DNA of 64,000 nt, taken from NCBI GenBank assembly GCA_903926385.1, contig CAIYIS010000057.1, positions 1-64,000 on the forward strand, given 5' to 3'. The DNA is from an uncultured Bacteroidota bacterium (GTDB lineage: Bacteria > Bacteroidota > Bacteroidia > 2-12-FULL-35-15). The position numbers were made by a program, and so were the translations under genes. The first letter of the stretch is position 1. Each line of letters starts with the position of its first letter. The notes under the pieces are model-generated. The model saw only the letters and a program-made list of their open reading frames with translations, was not told where the DNA came from and searched no databases. Shown in pieces: positions 19,690 to 29,947 of the stretch.

Positions 19690-19726
19690 GAAAGTTGAAT
19701 GTGTTTGGAGAACACATTCAACTTTC
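19690..19726 (+). terminator. rho-independent terminator downstream of the desaturase
   Basis: 16-bp perfect stem GAAAGTTGAATGTGTT/AACACATTCAACTTTC, 5-nt loop, T-tract. Confidence 0.9.
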
Positions 19727-19849
19727 TTTTTTTGTTCCCCCAAATTTGGCCCTCTTAAAAAAAACTTTACATTTTCTTATGGAATTTTTTTAAAACTGCA
19801 TCTTATGGGTATAGATAATTTATTTATTCATTATTAAAACCTAAATTTT

Positions 19850-21781
19850 ATGTTAAAAAAATCAGTTATTTCTCTGGCCATGGCAAGCCTTTTCGGCTTA
19901 GCTTTTATTTCATTTCAAAATCCATCAAACACTTGTCCTGTTTATGGAAAAATTACCGATAGCAAATCGACAGAATCCATTCCTTTTGCCACAGTCGGTT
20001 TGTATATTCACGATACTGTTCGGGTGGTGAGCACTACCACCGATGTAAATGGAGAGTATTGTTTTAAAAATGTTCCCAATGGAACGTACAAGTTAATTGT
20101 TAATTATGTCGGCTATCAACAAAAGGTATTGACTGGCATTACTGTTACAGCTTCGTCCAATAAAAAAGTGGATGTAGTAATGAGCGGTGGTGCAAAATTA
20201 AAAGCAGTGGAAATGGTTATGGCCGATGAAATAAGTTTGGCTCCGGCAACCATGGACTGCAAAGTAGTGATGTCAGAAAGCTACTCGGTAAGTGGGGCAC
20301 GTATAAATGCTAATGGCAAAATGGCAACAGGTTATACTGCTGATTTCAATACCGAAGAATACAGCAAAATTAATGACAACGAATTTAAGGATACTCACCA
20401 CGACCCACTTTCAACATTCAGCATTGATGTGGATAAGGCATCGTACAGCAATGTAAGACGTTTTATAACTCAAGGGAGTTTGCCTCCGGCAGATGCTGTA
20501 AGGGTTGAAGAAATGATTAATTATTTTCAATATAATTATCCTCAGCCCGAAGGAAAAGAACCGTTTTCCATTACTACAGAATATAGCGAATGCCCTTGGA
20601 ACAAAGCTCACAACCTTATTCATATTGGTATACAAGGCAAAGAAGTAAAGCTTGATAAAATGCCTCCTAACAATTTGGTGTTTCTGGTAGATGTATCAGG
20701 CTCAATGAATGAACCTAGTAAATTACCATTGCTCAAATCCGGACTTCAGTTATTGGTGCAGCAAATGCGTGAAGAAGATAAAGTGGCAATAGTGGTGTAT
20801 GCCGGAAATGCTGGATTGGTGCTGCCTTCCACTTCAGGAGCACACAAAGACAGAATTCTGGATGCATTGGAGCAATTGCAGGCAGGAGGCTCCACAGCCG
20901 GAGGTGCAGGCATATTATTGGCTTATAAAACTGCCAAAGAAAACTTTTTGCCGAATGGCAATAACCGCGTAATACTGGCCACTGACGGAGATTTTAATGT
21001 GGGTGTGAGCAGCGATGGAGAGCTAACCCGATTGATTGAACAAAAAAGAGAAGACGGTATTTTCCTTTCGGTGCTGGGTGTTGGAACGGGCAATTACAAA
21101 GATTCAAAAATGGTTCAGCTTGCTGACAAAGGCAATGGTAATTACAATTACCTTGATAATATTCTGGAAGCAAAAAAAGTGTTGGTAAAAGAAATGGGCG
21201 GAACCCTTCTGACTATAGCTAAAGACGTAAAAATTCAGATAGAATTTAATCCGGATAAAGTAAAAGCATACCGTTTGGTGGGATATGAAAAACGAATGCT
21301 CAACAATCGGGATTTTAATGATGACAAAAAAGATGCAGGCGAACTGGGCTCGGGACACACCGTAACAGCCATGTACGAAATAATTCCGGCAGGTTCGGAA
21401 GAAGTAGTGTCATCTGTTGATCCGCTAAAATATCAGCAACCCGAAAAGGTTTCACATCCATTTACAAACGATGTAATGACAATTAAATTCAGATACAAAG
21501 AACCAAAAGAATCGGTTTCGAAGTTAATTACCAAAGTTCTTACCGATCAAAAAACAAGCTTTGCATCAGCCAGCGAGAATTGCCGCTTTTCGTGCGCTGT
21601 AGCCGAGTTTGGCATGTTGCTTCACGAGTCGAAATTTAAAGGCGATGCTAGCTTTACGAATGTAATTACACTTGCCAAAAGTTCGAAAGGAAAAGATGAT
21701 GAAGGGTATCGTGCCGAGTTTGTTAAACTTGTAGAAACTGCCGAAATGATGGTAAAACCGGATAGGATGGTGCAGAAGTAA
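19850..21781 (+). CDS. von Willebrand factor A domain protein with N-terminal carboxypeptidase-regulatory-like domain (YfbK-like)
   Basis: N-term VYGKITDSKSTESIPFATVGLY...; MIDAS-like FLVDVSGSMNEPSKL; DVDKASYSNVRRF as in YfbK-type proteins. Confidence 0.9.
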   Translation: MLKKSVISLAMASLFGLAFISFQNPSNTCPVYGKITDSKSTESIPFATVGLYIHDTVRVVSTTTDVNGEYCFKNVPNGTYKLIVNYVGYQQKVLTGITVTASSNKKVDVVMSGGAKLKAVEMVMADEISLAPATMDCKVVMSESYSVSGARINANGKMATGYTADFNTEEYSKINDNEFKDTHHDPLSTFSIDVDKASYSNVRRFITQGSLPPADAVRVEEMINYFQYNYPQPEGKEPFSITTEYSECPWNKAHNLIHIGIQGKEVKLDKMPPNNLVFLVDVSGSMNEPSKLPLLKSGLQLLVQQMREEDKVAIVVYAGNAGLVLPSTSGAHKDRILDALEQLQAGGSTAGGAGILLAYKTAKENFLPNGNNRVILATDGDFNVGVSSDGELTRLIEQKREDGIFLSVLGVGTGNYKDSKMVQLADKGNGNYNYLDNILEAKKVLVKEMGGTLLTIAKDVKIQIEFNPDKVKAYRLVGYEKRMLNNRDFNDDKKDAGELGSGHTVTAMYEIIPAGSEEVVSSVDPLKYQQPEKVSHPFTNDVMTIKFRYKEPKESVSKLITKVLTDQKTSFASASENCRFSCAVAEFGMLLHESKFKGDASFTNVITLAKSSKGKDDEGYRAEFVKLVETAEMMVKPDRMVQK

Positions 21782-21829
21782 TTAATGAAAATATATTTTT
21801 GATTTCAGGAAATTGAAAGCTGAAAAAGA

Positions 21830-21866
21830 AAATTGCCAGTGATTCTTTAGTAATTTCTGGCAATTT
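21830..21866. terminator. shared terminator between convergent genes
   Basis: AAATTGCCAG/CTGGCAATTT inverted repeat with T-run. Confidence 0.75.
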
Positions 21867-21879
21867 TTTTGGTAAAAAT

Positions 21880-23775
21880 TTATTCTTCTATTTTATTTTC
21901 GGAAAGCCAGTTTTCGAGTACCACCAAATACCAGATACGCGACCAGGAAATACGAGGATTGTCTGCCAAAAACATTTGCCAGAGTTGCAGTACTCCTTGC
22001 TTGTTGAATTGTTTTCGTTCGGAAAGAGCAATTATTTTTTCTTCGCAAAAAGATTTGAGTTCCTTCTTCATCCATTGATTCCATGGAAAAGTAAAGCCCA
22101 TTTTAGGTCGGTTTACTATTTCCGGAGGCAACAAATCGCCCATAGCATCCACCAGTAATTTTTTAGGAGTAATCGGATTTTTGAACTTGTCGGGCAGGCC
22201 GAGCACATATTCCACCAAGGTGTAATCGATAAACGGAACGCGCACTTCGAGGGCACTAGCCATACTCATTTGGTCGGCATCGGCAAGCAATACATTTTGC
22301 ATATAGGTCGACATTTCTACTATGGAAACAGTGCTGAATATTGAGTGCTGGCGGTTAATGGCCGATTGTGCCACAATTTGCGCCACCTTGTTAGGTGGTA
22401 ATTGTTTTTGATTAACGATATTTAAAATTTGATTATCCATTAATACCTGACGGGACAAGGGATAAAAGGAATTAAAATTAATTTTGTTTTGCCGTAACAG
22501 TTCAGCTATCTTTTCTGATGCTATTCCCGGTTTCAGTGTTTGAAGAGAGCTTGCCCCCAAACCTCGCATAAATGAGGGAATAGCATTGAGCCATCTTTTG
22601 TTGTTCAATTCGAGCGAACGTTTAAACACATCGTATCCTGCAAAAAGTTCGTCACCACCCAAACCTGAAAGAGCCATTGTTATTCCGGCTTCTTTGGTAG
22701 CTTTCGAAACAATATAGGTATTGGGCCCGTCACCACCCGGATGATCCATTGCTTTCAGGGCATGGGGTAATTGTTCAAGAAAATCGGTTGGTTTAAGAAC
22801 TATTTCATGATGGTCGGTATTGAATTTTTTGGCAATAAGTTGTGCATACTTTGCTTCCGAAAACTCACTTTCGTCAAAGGTTACCGAAAATGTTTTTACT
22901 CTTTCGGTCGAAACTTTTGTCATCAAGGCCACCACAGCACTCGAATCGATGCCGCCAGAAAGGAAAGCTCCAAAAGGAACATCGGCAATGAGTCGTCTTT
23001 CAACGGCTTTGGTTAGTAACGAATTTACATCGGTACACACCTGCTGATATGATTTTCCTTTCGACTGTTCAGTTGTATCTGCGGTAAGACTCCAATAGCT
23101 TTTTATCCTCAACTCTTCATTTTTCATTATCAGAAAATGTCCGGGCATAAGCATCTTGATGCCTTTAATAATGGTGTCGGGAGCATGAACGGTTTGATAA
23201 CGGAGGTAATCGGCAAGGCTGTTTTCGTCAAGTTTACGCGGAATTAAATTACTTGCCAGCAACGAACGGATTTCGGACGAGAAGGCCAGTACTCCGTTTG
23301 TATAGCAATAATAAAGCGGTTTTATACCAAGTCTGTCGCGGGCTATGAATAGTTCTTTGTTGATTGTATCCCAAATTGCAAAAGCAAACATACCGTTGAA
23401 ATGACTTACACAGTCTTGCCCCCAGCGAATGTACGCTGCAATGATAACTTCGGTGTCGGTATTGGTTTGAAATAAATAAGCTTGTTGCCCCGAGCCGGAA
23501 ATAACGCGTTGCAGTTCGAATTTGAGTTCTCGGAAATTATAAAGTTCCCCATTAAAGATTATTTGATATCGTCCATCATACGATAGCATGGGTTGATGTC
23601 CGGCAGCCGAAAGGTCAATGATAGAAAGCCGTCTGTGTCCTAATGCTATTTTCGAATCTACAAACACACCTTCATCATCCGGCCCTCTGTGTTTCATGGC
23701 CGAGTTCATTGCACTTATTTTTTGCTGTGCAATATCAGTGTCTACTAATCCTATTATTCCGTTAATTCCGCACAT
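21880..23775 (-). CDS. asnB: asparagine synthase (glutamine-hydrolyzing)
   Basis: MCGINGIIG N-terminal nucleophile Cys, RGPDDEG, FNGELYN, AFLSGGIDSSAVVALM. Confidence 0.95.
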   Translation of the reverse strand: MCGINGIIGLVDTDIAQQKISAMNSAMKHRGPDDEGVFVDSKIALGHRRLSIIDLSAAGHQPMLSYDGRYQIIFNGELYNFRELKFELQRVISGSGQQAYLFQTNTDTEVIIAAYIRWGQDCVSHFNGMFAFAIWDTINKELFIARDRLGIKPLYYCYTNGVLAFSSEIRSLLASNLIPRKLDENSLADYLRYQTVHAPDTIIKGIKMLMPGHFLIMKNEELRIKSYWSLTADTTEQSKGKSYQQVCTDVNSLLTKAVERRLIADVPFGAFLSGGIDSSAVVALMTKVSTERVKTFSVTFDESEFSEAKYAQLIAKKFNTDHHEIVLKPTDFLEQLPHALKAMDHPGGDGPNTYIVSKATKEAGITMALSGLGGDELFAGYDVFKRSLELNNKRWLNAIPSFMRGLGASSLQTLKPGIASEKIAELLRQNKINFNSFYPLSRQVLMDNQILNIVNQKQLPPNKVAQIVAQSAINRQHSIFSTVSIVEMSTYMQNVLLADADQMSMASALEVRVPFIDYTLVEYVLGLPDKFKNPITPKKLLVDAMGDLLPPEIVNRPKMGFTFPWNQWMKKELKSFCEEKIIALSERKQFNKQGVLQLWQMFLADNPRISWSRIWYLVVLENWLSENKIEE

Positions 23776-24854
23776 TATTTTTTGACAGTATTACTATTTT
23801 TCGACAGCAACGATAATAGAGTATTTGCCCATTTTTCAGGGGTTATAAGTTTGCCTGTTTCTGCGCTTTTATCGGCCATCAACAATAATTCTTTGTCAGA
23901 ACTATTGATTATTCTCTTCATCGTTTCTTTCAATTGGCCTATGTTTCCGGTTGAAAATGAAAAACCATTTTTGCCATTTACTAAAAAACTAGAACTCGCT
24001 CCCACATCTTCCGAACAAATAATAGGAAATCCTGCAGTGGCAAATTCGTGTACCACCACTCCCCAAGGTTCGAAATGACTGGGCAAAACAAATACTCCAG
24101 TTTCAGCAATAAAACGGGCCATGTCCGAGGGCTGAACAAAACCAAAGTGTTTAATTTTCGGATGAACAACAGTTGTCACATCGCCTGTGCCCAAACACCA
24201 CAATTCCCAATCGTTTGGCGACTCCTCGCATAGTTCGATAAATGCTTTCCATAAATCTGAAATGCCTTTATGCTGAACATATCGCCCAACATAAATAAAC
24301 CGATGAGGAAAACGAGCACGTTTTGCATCTTCATTGGCGAGGTATTGAGAATGGAAATAGTCGTAATCGCAAGAGTAAAATCCGGTGAGTATTTTGGTTT
24401 TCGAAAACCCTAAGCTTTCTGCTAATTTTATTTGCACATCGCCCGGAACCCAACAATACGAAAAATGTTTAAGTAATGTAAATGGACTTAAAACACTTGC
24501 TACTCTTTGTTTTATTGAACCTGTCCAGTGATTATCGAATCCTACTATAACAGGGATTTTTTTGTTGTATTGTTTGCAAACTTTAAGATAGTTTTTATCT
24601 TTCCATCCGCTCACATAAATAATAGACGGTGAAATACTATCCACCAAACATTGTAATTGCTCTGCTTCAGGCAACGTATTGCGATAATAAATTTTTAAAT
24701 TTTCAGAAAATGAAAATTGAAATGGTGCTTCCTTATTCACTTCCCAGCAAACAATATGCACTTCAATTTGCGGATGTTCCAATAATTTTTCTACACAAGC
24801 GAGAAAATATGTGGCAAGTTCGGTATAGAGAAAAACTATTTTCTTTTTTTCCAT
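23775..24854 (-). CDS. glycosyltransferase family 4-like
   Basis: RFIYVGRYVQHKGISDLWKAF; LPSHFEPWGVVVHEFATAGFPIICSEDVGA. Confidence 0.9.
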   Translation of the reverse strand: MEKKKIVFLYTELATYFLACVEKLLEHPQIEVHIVCWEVNKEAPFQFSFSENLKIYYRNTLPEAEQLQCLVDSISPSIIYVSGWKDKNYLKVCKQYNKKIPVIVGFDNHWTGSIKQRVASVLSPFTLLKHFSYCWVPGDVQIKLAESLGFSKTKILTGFYSCDYDYFHSQYLANEDAKRARFPHRFIYVGRYVQHKGISDLWKAFIELCEESPNDWELWCLGTGDVTTVVHPKIKHFGFVQPSDMARFIAETGVFVLPSHFEPWGVVVHEFATAGFPIICSEDVGASSSFLVNGKNGFSFSTGNIGQLKETMKRIINSSDKELLLMADKSAETGKLITPEKWANTLLSLLSKNSNTVKK

Positions 24855-25894
24855 TTCTTCAAAATGAAATTAAAACAAAAAAACAAAATAGCGCAAAACA
24901 AAAATCCAATCCAAAAGTAATGGTGAAGTATTATTTGTTTAGTATACAAAGGAAGTAATCGGTAATTGAAGGATTGCTCAGGAGCGATGGTTTTGTTCCA
25001 GAATTCAAGATTGTAATTCTGAATCGGCATCAAAGATTGTCCGGTCAAGGAAACGCCTTTTAACGAAACCCTACCTTCAGAAACGTTTATCTGCAGCACT
25101 GCATCTCTGGGCAAATCTCGAATAGCTGTTTGCATAAATGTTACATTCGATTCTTTATCCTTGTCATAAAAAAATGAAGCCGGTGCCATTCCTCCCATCG
25201 AGCCGGAAATCCAGTATACTTCTTTTACTTTCGAAACCCTTTTTAATAAAGGTAAAATGTCTTCAGTAAAATTGTTTTTGCCTAATGCAGAACGTGTGTT
25301 GTCGCTAAATAATTTTGAGTATTGCTGCATTGTTTCTGCCCAAATAGGGCGGTGAGAAAAAATGAATACACTTTTTATTCCGGCTAAAAGGGCCGTATCT
25401 ACAGCTGATGAAAATAATTTCAATTGTTCGTCTTTTATACTCCCATCATTCATTTCGGTATTTAACACAACGAATAATTCGGAATGATGACGAAATAAAA
25501 AGAAGGTTTTACCATAATACTTCTCATAATAATTACCCGATAAATCATGGTTACCAACTGAATTGAACAAAGGCATTTTAAGTTTGCTGAACAAACTATA
25601 ATTGTAATGATTAATGTAAGAATCATTAACATCAAGAAACAAATCGCCAAGTGTAACAAAGAACAATGGTTGCAGAGCGTTGAGCGAATCGAGATTGGCT
25701 AACAGACTTGATGCAGGAAATGTCGATAAATTGGTGGAAGCTCCATGAAAATGTCCGCTAACAAGAAAAGAATAATTACTGGCCGAATCGTTAACATGAA
25801 TTTTATTGAAGGGCGAAATTGTTTGAGCCGATGAGAAAGAAAAGATCATCAATGCAAAGCAAAAAAACAGGATTGACTTATTTGTTTTTTTCAT
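24836..25894 (-). CDS. metallophosphoesterase with C-terminal TM helix
   Basis: SGHFHG, TLGDLFLD, NSVGNHD, FSHRPIW motifs. Confidence 0.85.
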   Translation of the reverse strand: MKKTNKSILFFCFALMIFSFSSAQTISPFNKIHVNDSASNYSFLVSGHFHGASTNLSTFPASSLLANLDSLNALQPLFFVTLGDLFLDVNDSYINHYNYSLFSKLKMPLFNSVGNHDLSGNYYEKYYGKTFFLFRHHSELFVVLNTEMNDGSIKDEQLKLFSSAVDTALLAGIKSVFIFSHRPIWAETMQQYSKLFSDNTRSALGKNNFTEDILPLLKRVSKVKEVYWISGSMGGMAPASFFYDKDKESNVTFMQTAIRDLPRDAVLQINVSEGRVSLKGVSLTGQSLMPIQNYNLEFWNKTIAPEQSFNYRLLPLYTKQIILHHYFWIGFLFCAILFFCFNFILKKWKKRK

Positions 25895-28478
25895 TTTTAA
25901 TCAGGATTTCAACATCATTCACTTCTTCGCTTGATTCTTTTCCGTCAATAACAACAGAAGATTTTTTTTCTTTCAGAACGTTTTTCTTCACTTTTGTAAA
26001 TGTGATTTTACTTATCTGAATTGTTGGATGTCCACCACCCGGCTTGTTTTTGTATGCTGCCAAACCATATTTAGCGTCACTTATGGTTACATTTTTTATA
26101 TCCACAATTGACAAATCTTCTGCCGAGATAGCAATATTCGAATTGACTATTTTAATATCCTCGCCCCTCAATTGAGCCCCGGCTTTACAATTTATTCCTT
26201 TATTATCCGATCCGTTTATGTAAACAGATTTTACCTTTACATCCGACATAGTAATATCCAAAGCATTTTCCTTACAGTTTTCAAAAACTGTACTTGTAAT
26301 CGAACCTTTAGAAAAATCTATATCCAACGCATCGTCATGCATACCATGAAATAAACAGTACTTAAAAGAAAAGTCTGAACGGATAAGATTTACGGCATCT
26401 TCAGCTTTGCTATTGTAAAAACTACAATTAGAAAAATCTACTTGCGACTGATGAAATGTAATAGCTCCCGTTCTTGACCACTGCTCATCATGTACCTTTT
26501 GCATGTTTTTAAATGTTACATAATCAAGTTTAGATGGAGGCGCATTAATTATTTCAATTCCCTGCGATGAAGAATCGGTCGATTCAAAAGTGATAGGATC
26601 ATCTTCGTTACCCGAAAAGAAAAGTGAAGAATGCGAAATGATTTTTGATTTATTTTTTAAATCAAATGATACTCCACCACTTGCAAATACTTTGTAACCT
26701 TCCGGAATAACTAAATCGGAAGCAATAACCTGTTTCCCACTTTTTATAAAAATTGTTTTATTGTTCTCATTAACTGTTAAGAAATAGAAATCTTGAATGG
26801 TCGACTTTTTGTTTTTCAAGTCATCTGCAATAAATTCACTATTCGTATGAGGATAATTAAAAACCGTTGCTTCCAAAACATGAGAGGAACCAAGTATGGA
26901 ATATTGAAGCTTTAAAGATTTACTCAACGAATCGCTCCAGTTGAAATTTTGTGGTACATCAAAATTGTATGTTTTAAAACTCACAGCTTGCCCTTGTTTT
27001 TTAGAAGGAATGATAATTGGGTGGGGGAGGGGAACAGCAGTGTTGCCAATTGAAATTGATTTTATTTCTACTGGCAGCGACTCTATTTCTCCGAGTTGTA
27101 AATGTATTTGATTATTTGAATAATCATGGAAATATGCATGAACGGCTTTAGGACTTGAAAGTACTCTGCTTATCATTTTCTGATTTCGATAATACCCTTC
27201 TTTGTCAAATTTCTTATAGGGGAATTCTTTGTTCAGGATCTTTAGGTTATTTGATAATTCACTACTATTGGCAGAAAAGAAATTGTCGAGATAGGCTGGT
27301 TGTGCTAATATTTCCAGCTCTTTAACGTATTCTCTGAAAAACTCAGGGTTACTGTAAATAGCGGTATGCCAATCTTCGTAATTTTCGGAAGCACTATCTA
27401 GCACTGTGTATTTGTAGGTTGCTGTAAGGTATCGAGAGTTCAGGTCAGTAAAACTTTCATAGGCGACTGGTTCAAATCTTGCTGAAACCGGATTGTAATA
27501 ATATTTTATATCACTCCAATCTATACTATGCTCTCCACCAACCAAGTCAATAATTGCGTGAAATTTTGCCATTTTTTGAATGTCAAAAATCTGATAAACT
27601 GAAAGTTTTTTGTTACGCAATCCTTCAATTAAAGCCATTGCTTTCAAAAAATAGTTTCGTTGAACCGAATCTTTCATGATGACTTCTTCGTTGTAAGACT
27701 CTGGATTAGCAGAATAATAACTTGCGAATTCGTCAGTAGATGCTTGGCCTTTCATTAAATTAAATCTATCTATCCAATACAAATCAGGATTGAACCGAAC
27801 AACGGGAGCATATATTCTTTGATTGTTTTCGAGTAGTTCCTTGTCAAAATTTTCTTCTACTGCATAAATTCCCCAATCGCGACCATTGACCGTAACATTA
27901 ATAAACTTATATCTAAGTGCAATTATTCCTTCTTTACGCATCATTTCATGATAAATCCATTCATAAACATATCCACGAGTTCCAGGGTGTTGAATCGAAA
28001 AGCGTTTCATGCCCATGAATGAATCTTTGTCCTTAACTTTTATTCTGAAAGACCATTTGTTTTCCTGCAAGTGGTCTGTCATGTGCCCTTTCAGGCGCAT
28101 CTTAATTTTTAACTTTTTACCCTGATATTCCAATACTGCCGGAACGTAATCACCATCAATTTTATTAATAATTACATTTCTTTCCAACGCGTTTTTACGA
28201 TTATTCTCTAAAAACTTAAAGTCTTTATCTTTAATTTCTATTGAAATACGTTCGGGTTTCGCATCCATGGCGTTTATGTAATTTGACGTAATTGTCTTCA
28301 CGAAATCCCACAAACTAGAGTATCCTTTTGTTTGAAGACTTTTGGATGCAAAATAATTAACCAGAAAAATAGAGAAAACAAAGAGTAACAAAGAAATTAC
28401 AAGTGCAGCTTTCTTTTTTTTACTTCTTTTTAGTTTATCAACTTTACATGATTCTTTTTTTTGTCCTAATACCATCAT
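25878..28478 (-). CDS. CotH-like protein fused to right-handed beta-helix repeats
   Basis: CotH-like KIKMRLKGHMTDH...WSFRIKVK...RFSIQHPGTRGYVYEW...VNGRDWGIYAVEENFDKELL; C-terminal parallel-beta-helix-like repeats. Confidence 0.8.
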   Translation of the reverse strand: MMVLGQKKESCKVDKLKRSKKKKAALVISLLLFVFSIFLVNYFASKSLQTKGYSSLWDFVKTITSNYINAMDAKPERISIEIKDKDFKFLENNRKNALERNVIINKIDGDYVPAVLEYQGKKLKIKMRLKGHMTDHLQENKWSFRIKVKDKDSFMGMKRFSIQHPGTRGYVYEWIYHEMMRKEGIIALRYKFINVTVNGRDWGIYAVEENFDKELLENNQRIYAPVVRFNPDLYWIDRFNLMKGQASTDEFASYYSANPESYNEEVIMKDSVQRNYFLKAMALIEGLRNKKLSVYQIFDIQKMAKFHAIIDLVGGEHSIDWSDIKYYYNPVSARFEPVAYESFTDLNSRYLTATYKYTVLDSASENYEDWHTAIYSNPEFFREYVKELEILAQPAYLDNFFSANSSELSNNLKILNKEFPYKKFDKEGYYRNQKMISRVLSSPKAVHAYFHDYSNNQIHLQLGEIESLPVEIKSISIGNTAVPLPHPIIIPSKKQGQAVSFKTYNFDVPQNFNWSDSLSKSLKLQYSILGSSHVLEATVFNYPHTNSEFIADDLKNKKSTIQDFYFLTVNENNKTIFIKSGKQVIASDLVIPEGYKVFASGGVSFDLKNKSKIISHSSLFFSGNEDDPITFESTDSSSQGIEIINAPPSKLDYVTFKNMQKVHDEQWSRTGAITFHQSQVDFSNCSFYNSKAEDAVNLIRSDFSFKYCLFHGMHDDALDIDFSKGSITSTVFENCKENALDITMSDVKVKSVYINGSDNKGINCKAGAQLRGEDIKIVNSNIAISAEDLSIVDIKNVTISDAKYGLAAYKNKPGGGHPTIQISKITFTKVKKNVLKEKKSSVVIDGKESSEEVNDVEILIKNEKNK

Positions 28479-28479
28479 T

Positions 28480-29946
28480 CTAAAACTGGAAATAAATAAA
28501 CTGACTTATTGGTCGAAGAAATGTAAAGACTAAAATAATCATTACTGTGTAAACACTCACGTTTAATATAAAGGAAATTGATTTTAATTTCTGAATTTTT
28601 TGATTAACATAAGTTTTATAAAGGTAAAGCATAGTCATAAAAAAGAATAGTAATGCACATACTATGTAGATGTTCTCCTTCATTCCAAGAAATGTATAGT
28701 TTTTCGGATTGAACAATTTACTATACATCACCCAAGTTATACTCATAGTTGATGCGCGGAATGGAATCCAGCTTAACATAGCAATAGGAATAACAACAGC
28801 CCAATTCACAATGGAGCGCATCCAGTTTTTGTTTTCGGGTTTACCTCTCCATTTGAAAATTAAGCGTTCGATAAAAATAAAACTTGCGTGATAAACTCCC
28901 CAGAAAATAAATGTCCAGTTGGCCCCGTGCCATAAACCCATTATAGACCAAGTTAGGAATAATGCTACATTTTTATTTCGTTTAGGTTGATTATCATTTA
29001 ATACATTTCCAATTCCAGTTCCTCCATCACTAATAACCTTTGTTTTCATTATCGGTAAATACAGATAATCCCTTATCCAACTTGACAATGAAATGTGCCA
29101 GCGTTTCCAGAATTCTCGAAATGAAGTTGCGGAATAAGGAAAATTAAAATTCTCAGGAAAATTAATTCCCATCATTTTTGCACTCCCGATAGCTATATGA
29201 GAATATGCACTGAAGTCGAAATAAATTTGCAATCCGAACATGAATGATAATGTAAGAATGTCGATTGCACTCAATGCAGTTGGATTTAAAGCGAATCCTT
29301 CATTCACAAATTCAGCAATATTATCTGCAAGTACAACTTTTAAAAATAACCCTTGAATGATTCTTTTAATTCCTGTAATTACAAACTCATTTTCAAATTT
29401 TTTCTTAGTGCGAAGTTGGGGGAGAATTTCGGATGCACGTAAAACCGGCCCGGCAATGAGATGCGGAAAATAAACCAGAAATGTAGCGTAGTTAATAAAA
29501 TTCCGTTCAGCCTTAATGTGTTTTCGATACACATCCACAGTGTAACTAATCGTTTCGAATGTGTAAAAGCTGATGCCGAGAGGAAGAATAATATTCAGAT
29601 GAGGAATTTGAACATGCATTCCAAAAATATTTAATGCCCACACTACATTATCGGCAAAGAAAAGGAGGTATTTAAAATAGAATAAAATTCCCAGATTAAT
29701 ACATAAACTAAAGATAAGAAAATGCAATCGAGATTTTGGTTCTTCCCTTTTTTCAATTTGAATTGAACACCAATAATCAACTATGGCGGCAATTATCAAT
29801 AATGGAATGAACTCAAAGCGCCAGAAGCCATAAAAAACTAAGCTGCCAACTACCAACAGAACTCTTCCAAAGCGTAAAGGAAGAATCCAATACAAAACAA
29901 CAGCAAGAAATAAGAAAATTATATATGTAACCGAATTAAAAATCAT
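28480..29946 (-). CDS. MBOAT family O-acyltransferase (AlgI-like)
   Basis: LPLGISFYTFETISYTVDVYR, FPHLIAGPVLR, YFDFSAYSHIAIG, FREFWKRWHISLSSWIRDYLY, GLWHGANWTFIFWG. Confidence 0.95.
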   Translation of the reverse strand: MIFNSVTYIIFLFLAVVLYWILPLRFGRVLLVVGSLVFYGFWRFEFIPLLIIAAIVDYWCSIQIEKREEPKSRLHFLIFSLCINLGILFYFKYLLFFADNVVWALNIFGMHVQIPHLNIILPLGISFYTFETISYTVDVYRKHIKAERNFINYATFLVYFPHLIAGPVLRASEILPQLRTKKKFENEFVITGIKRIIQGLFLKVVLADNIAEFVNEGFALNPTALSAIDILTLSFMFGLQIYFDFSAYSHIAIGSAKMMGINFPENFNFPYSATSFREFWKRWHISLSSWIRDYLYLPIMKTKVISDGGTGIGNVLNDNQPKRNKNVALFLTWSIMGLWHGANWTFIFWGVYHASFIFIERLIFKWRGKPENKNWMRSIVNWAVVIPIAMLSWIPFRASTMSITWVMYSKLFNPKNYTFLGMKENIYIVCALLFFFMTMLYLYKTYVNQKIQKLKSISFILNVSVYTVMIILVFTFLRPISQFIYFQF

Positions 29947-29947
29947 A

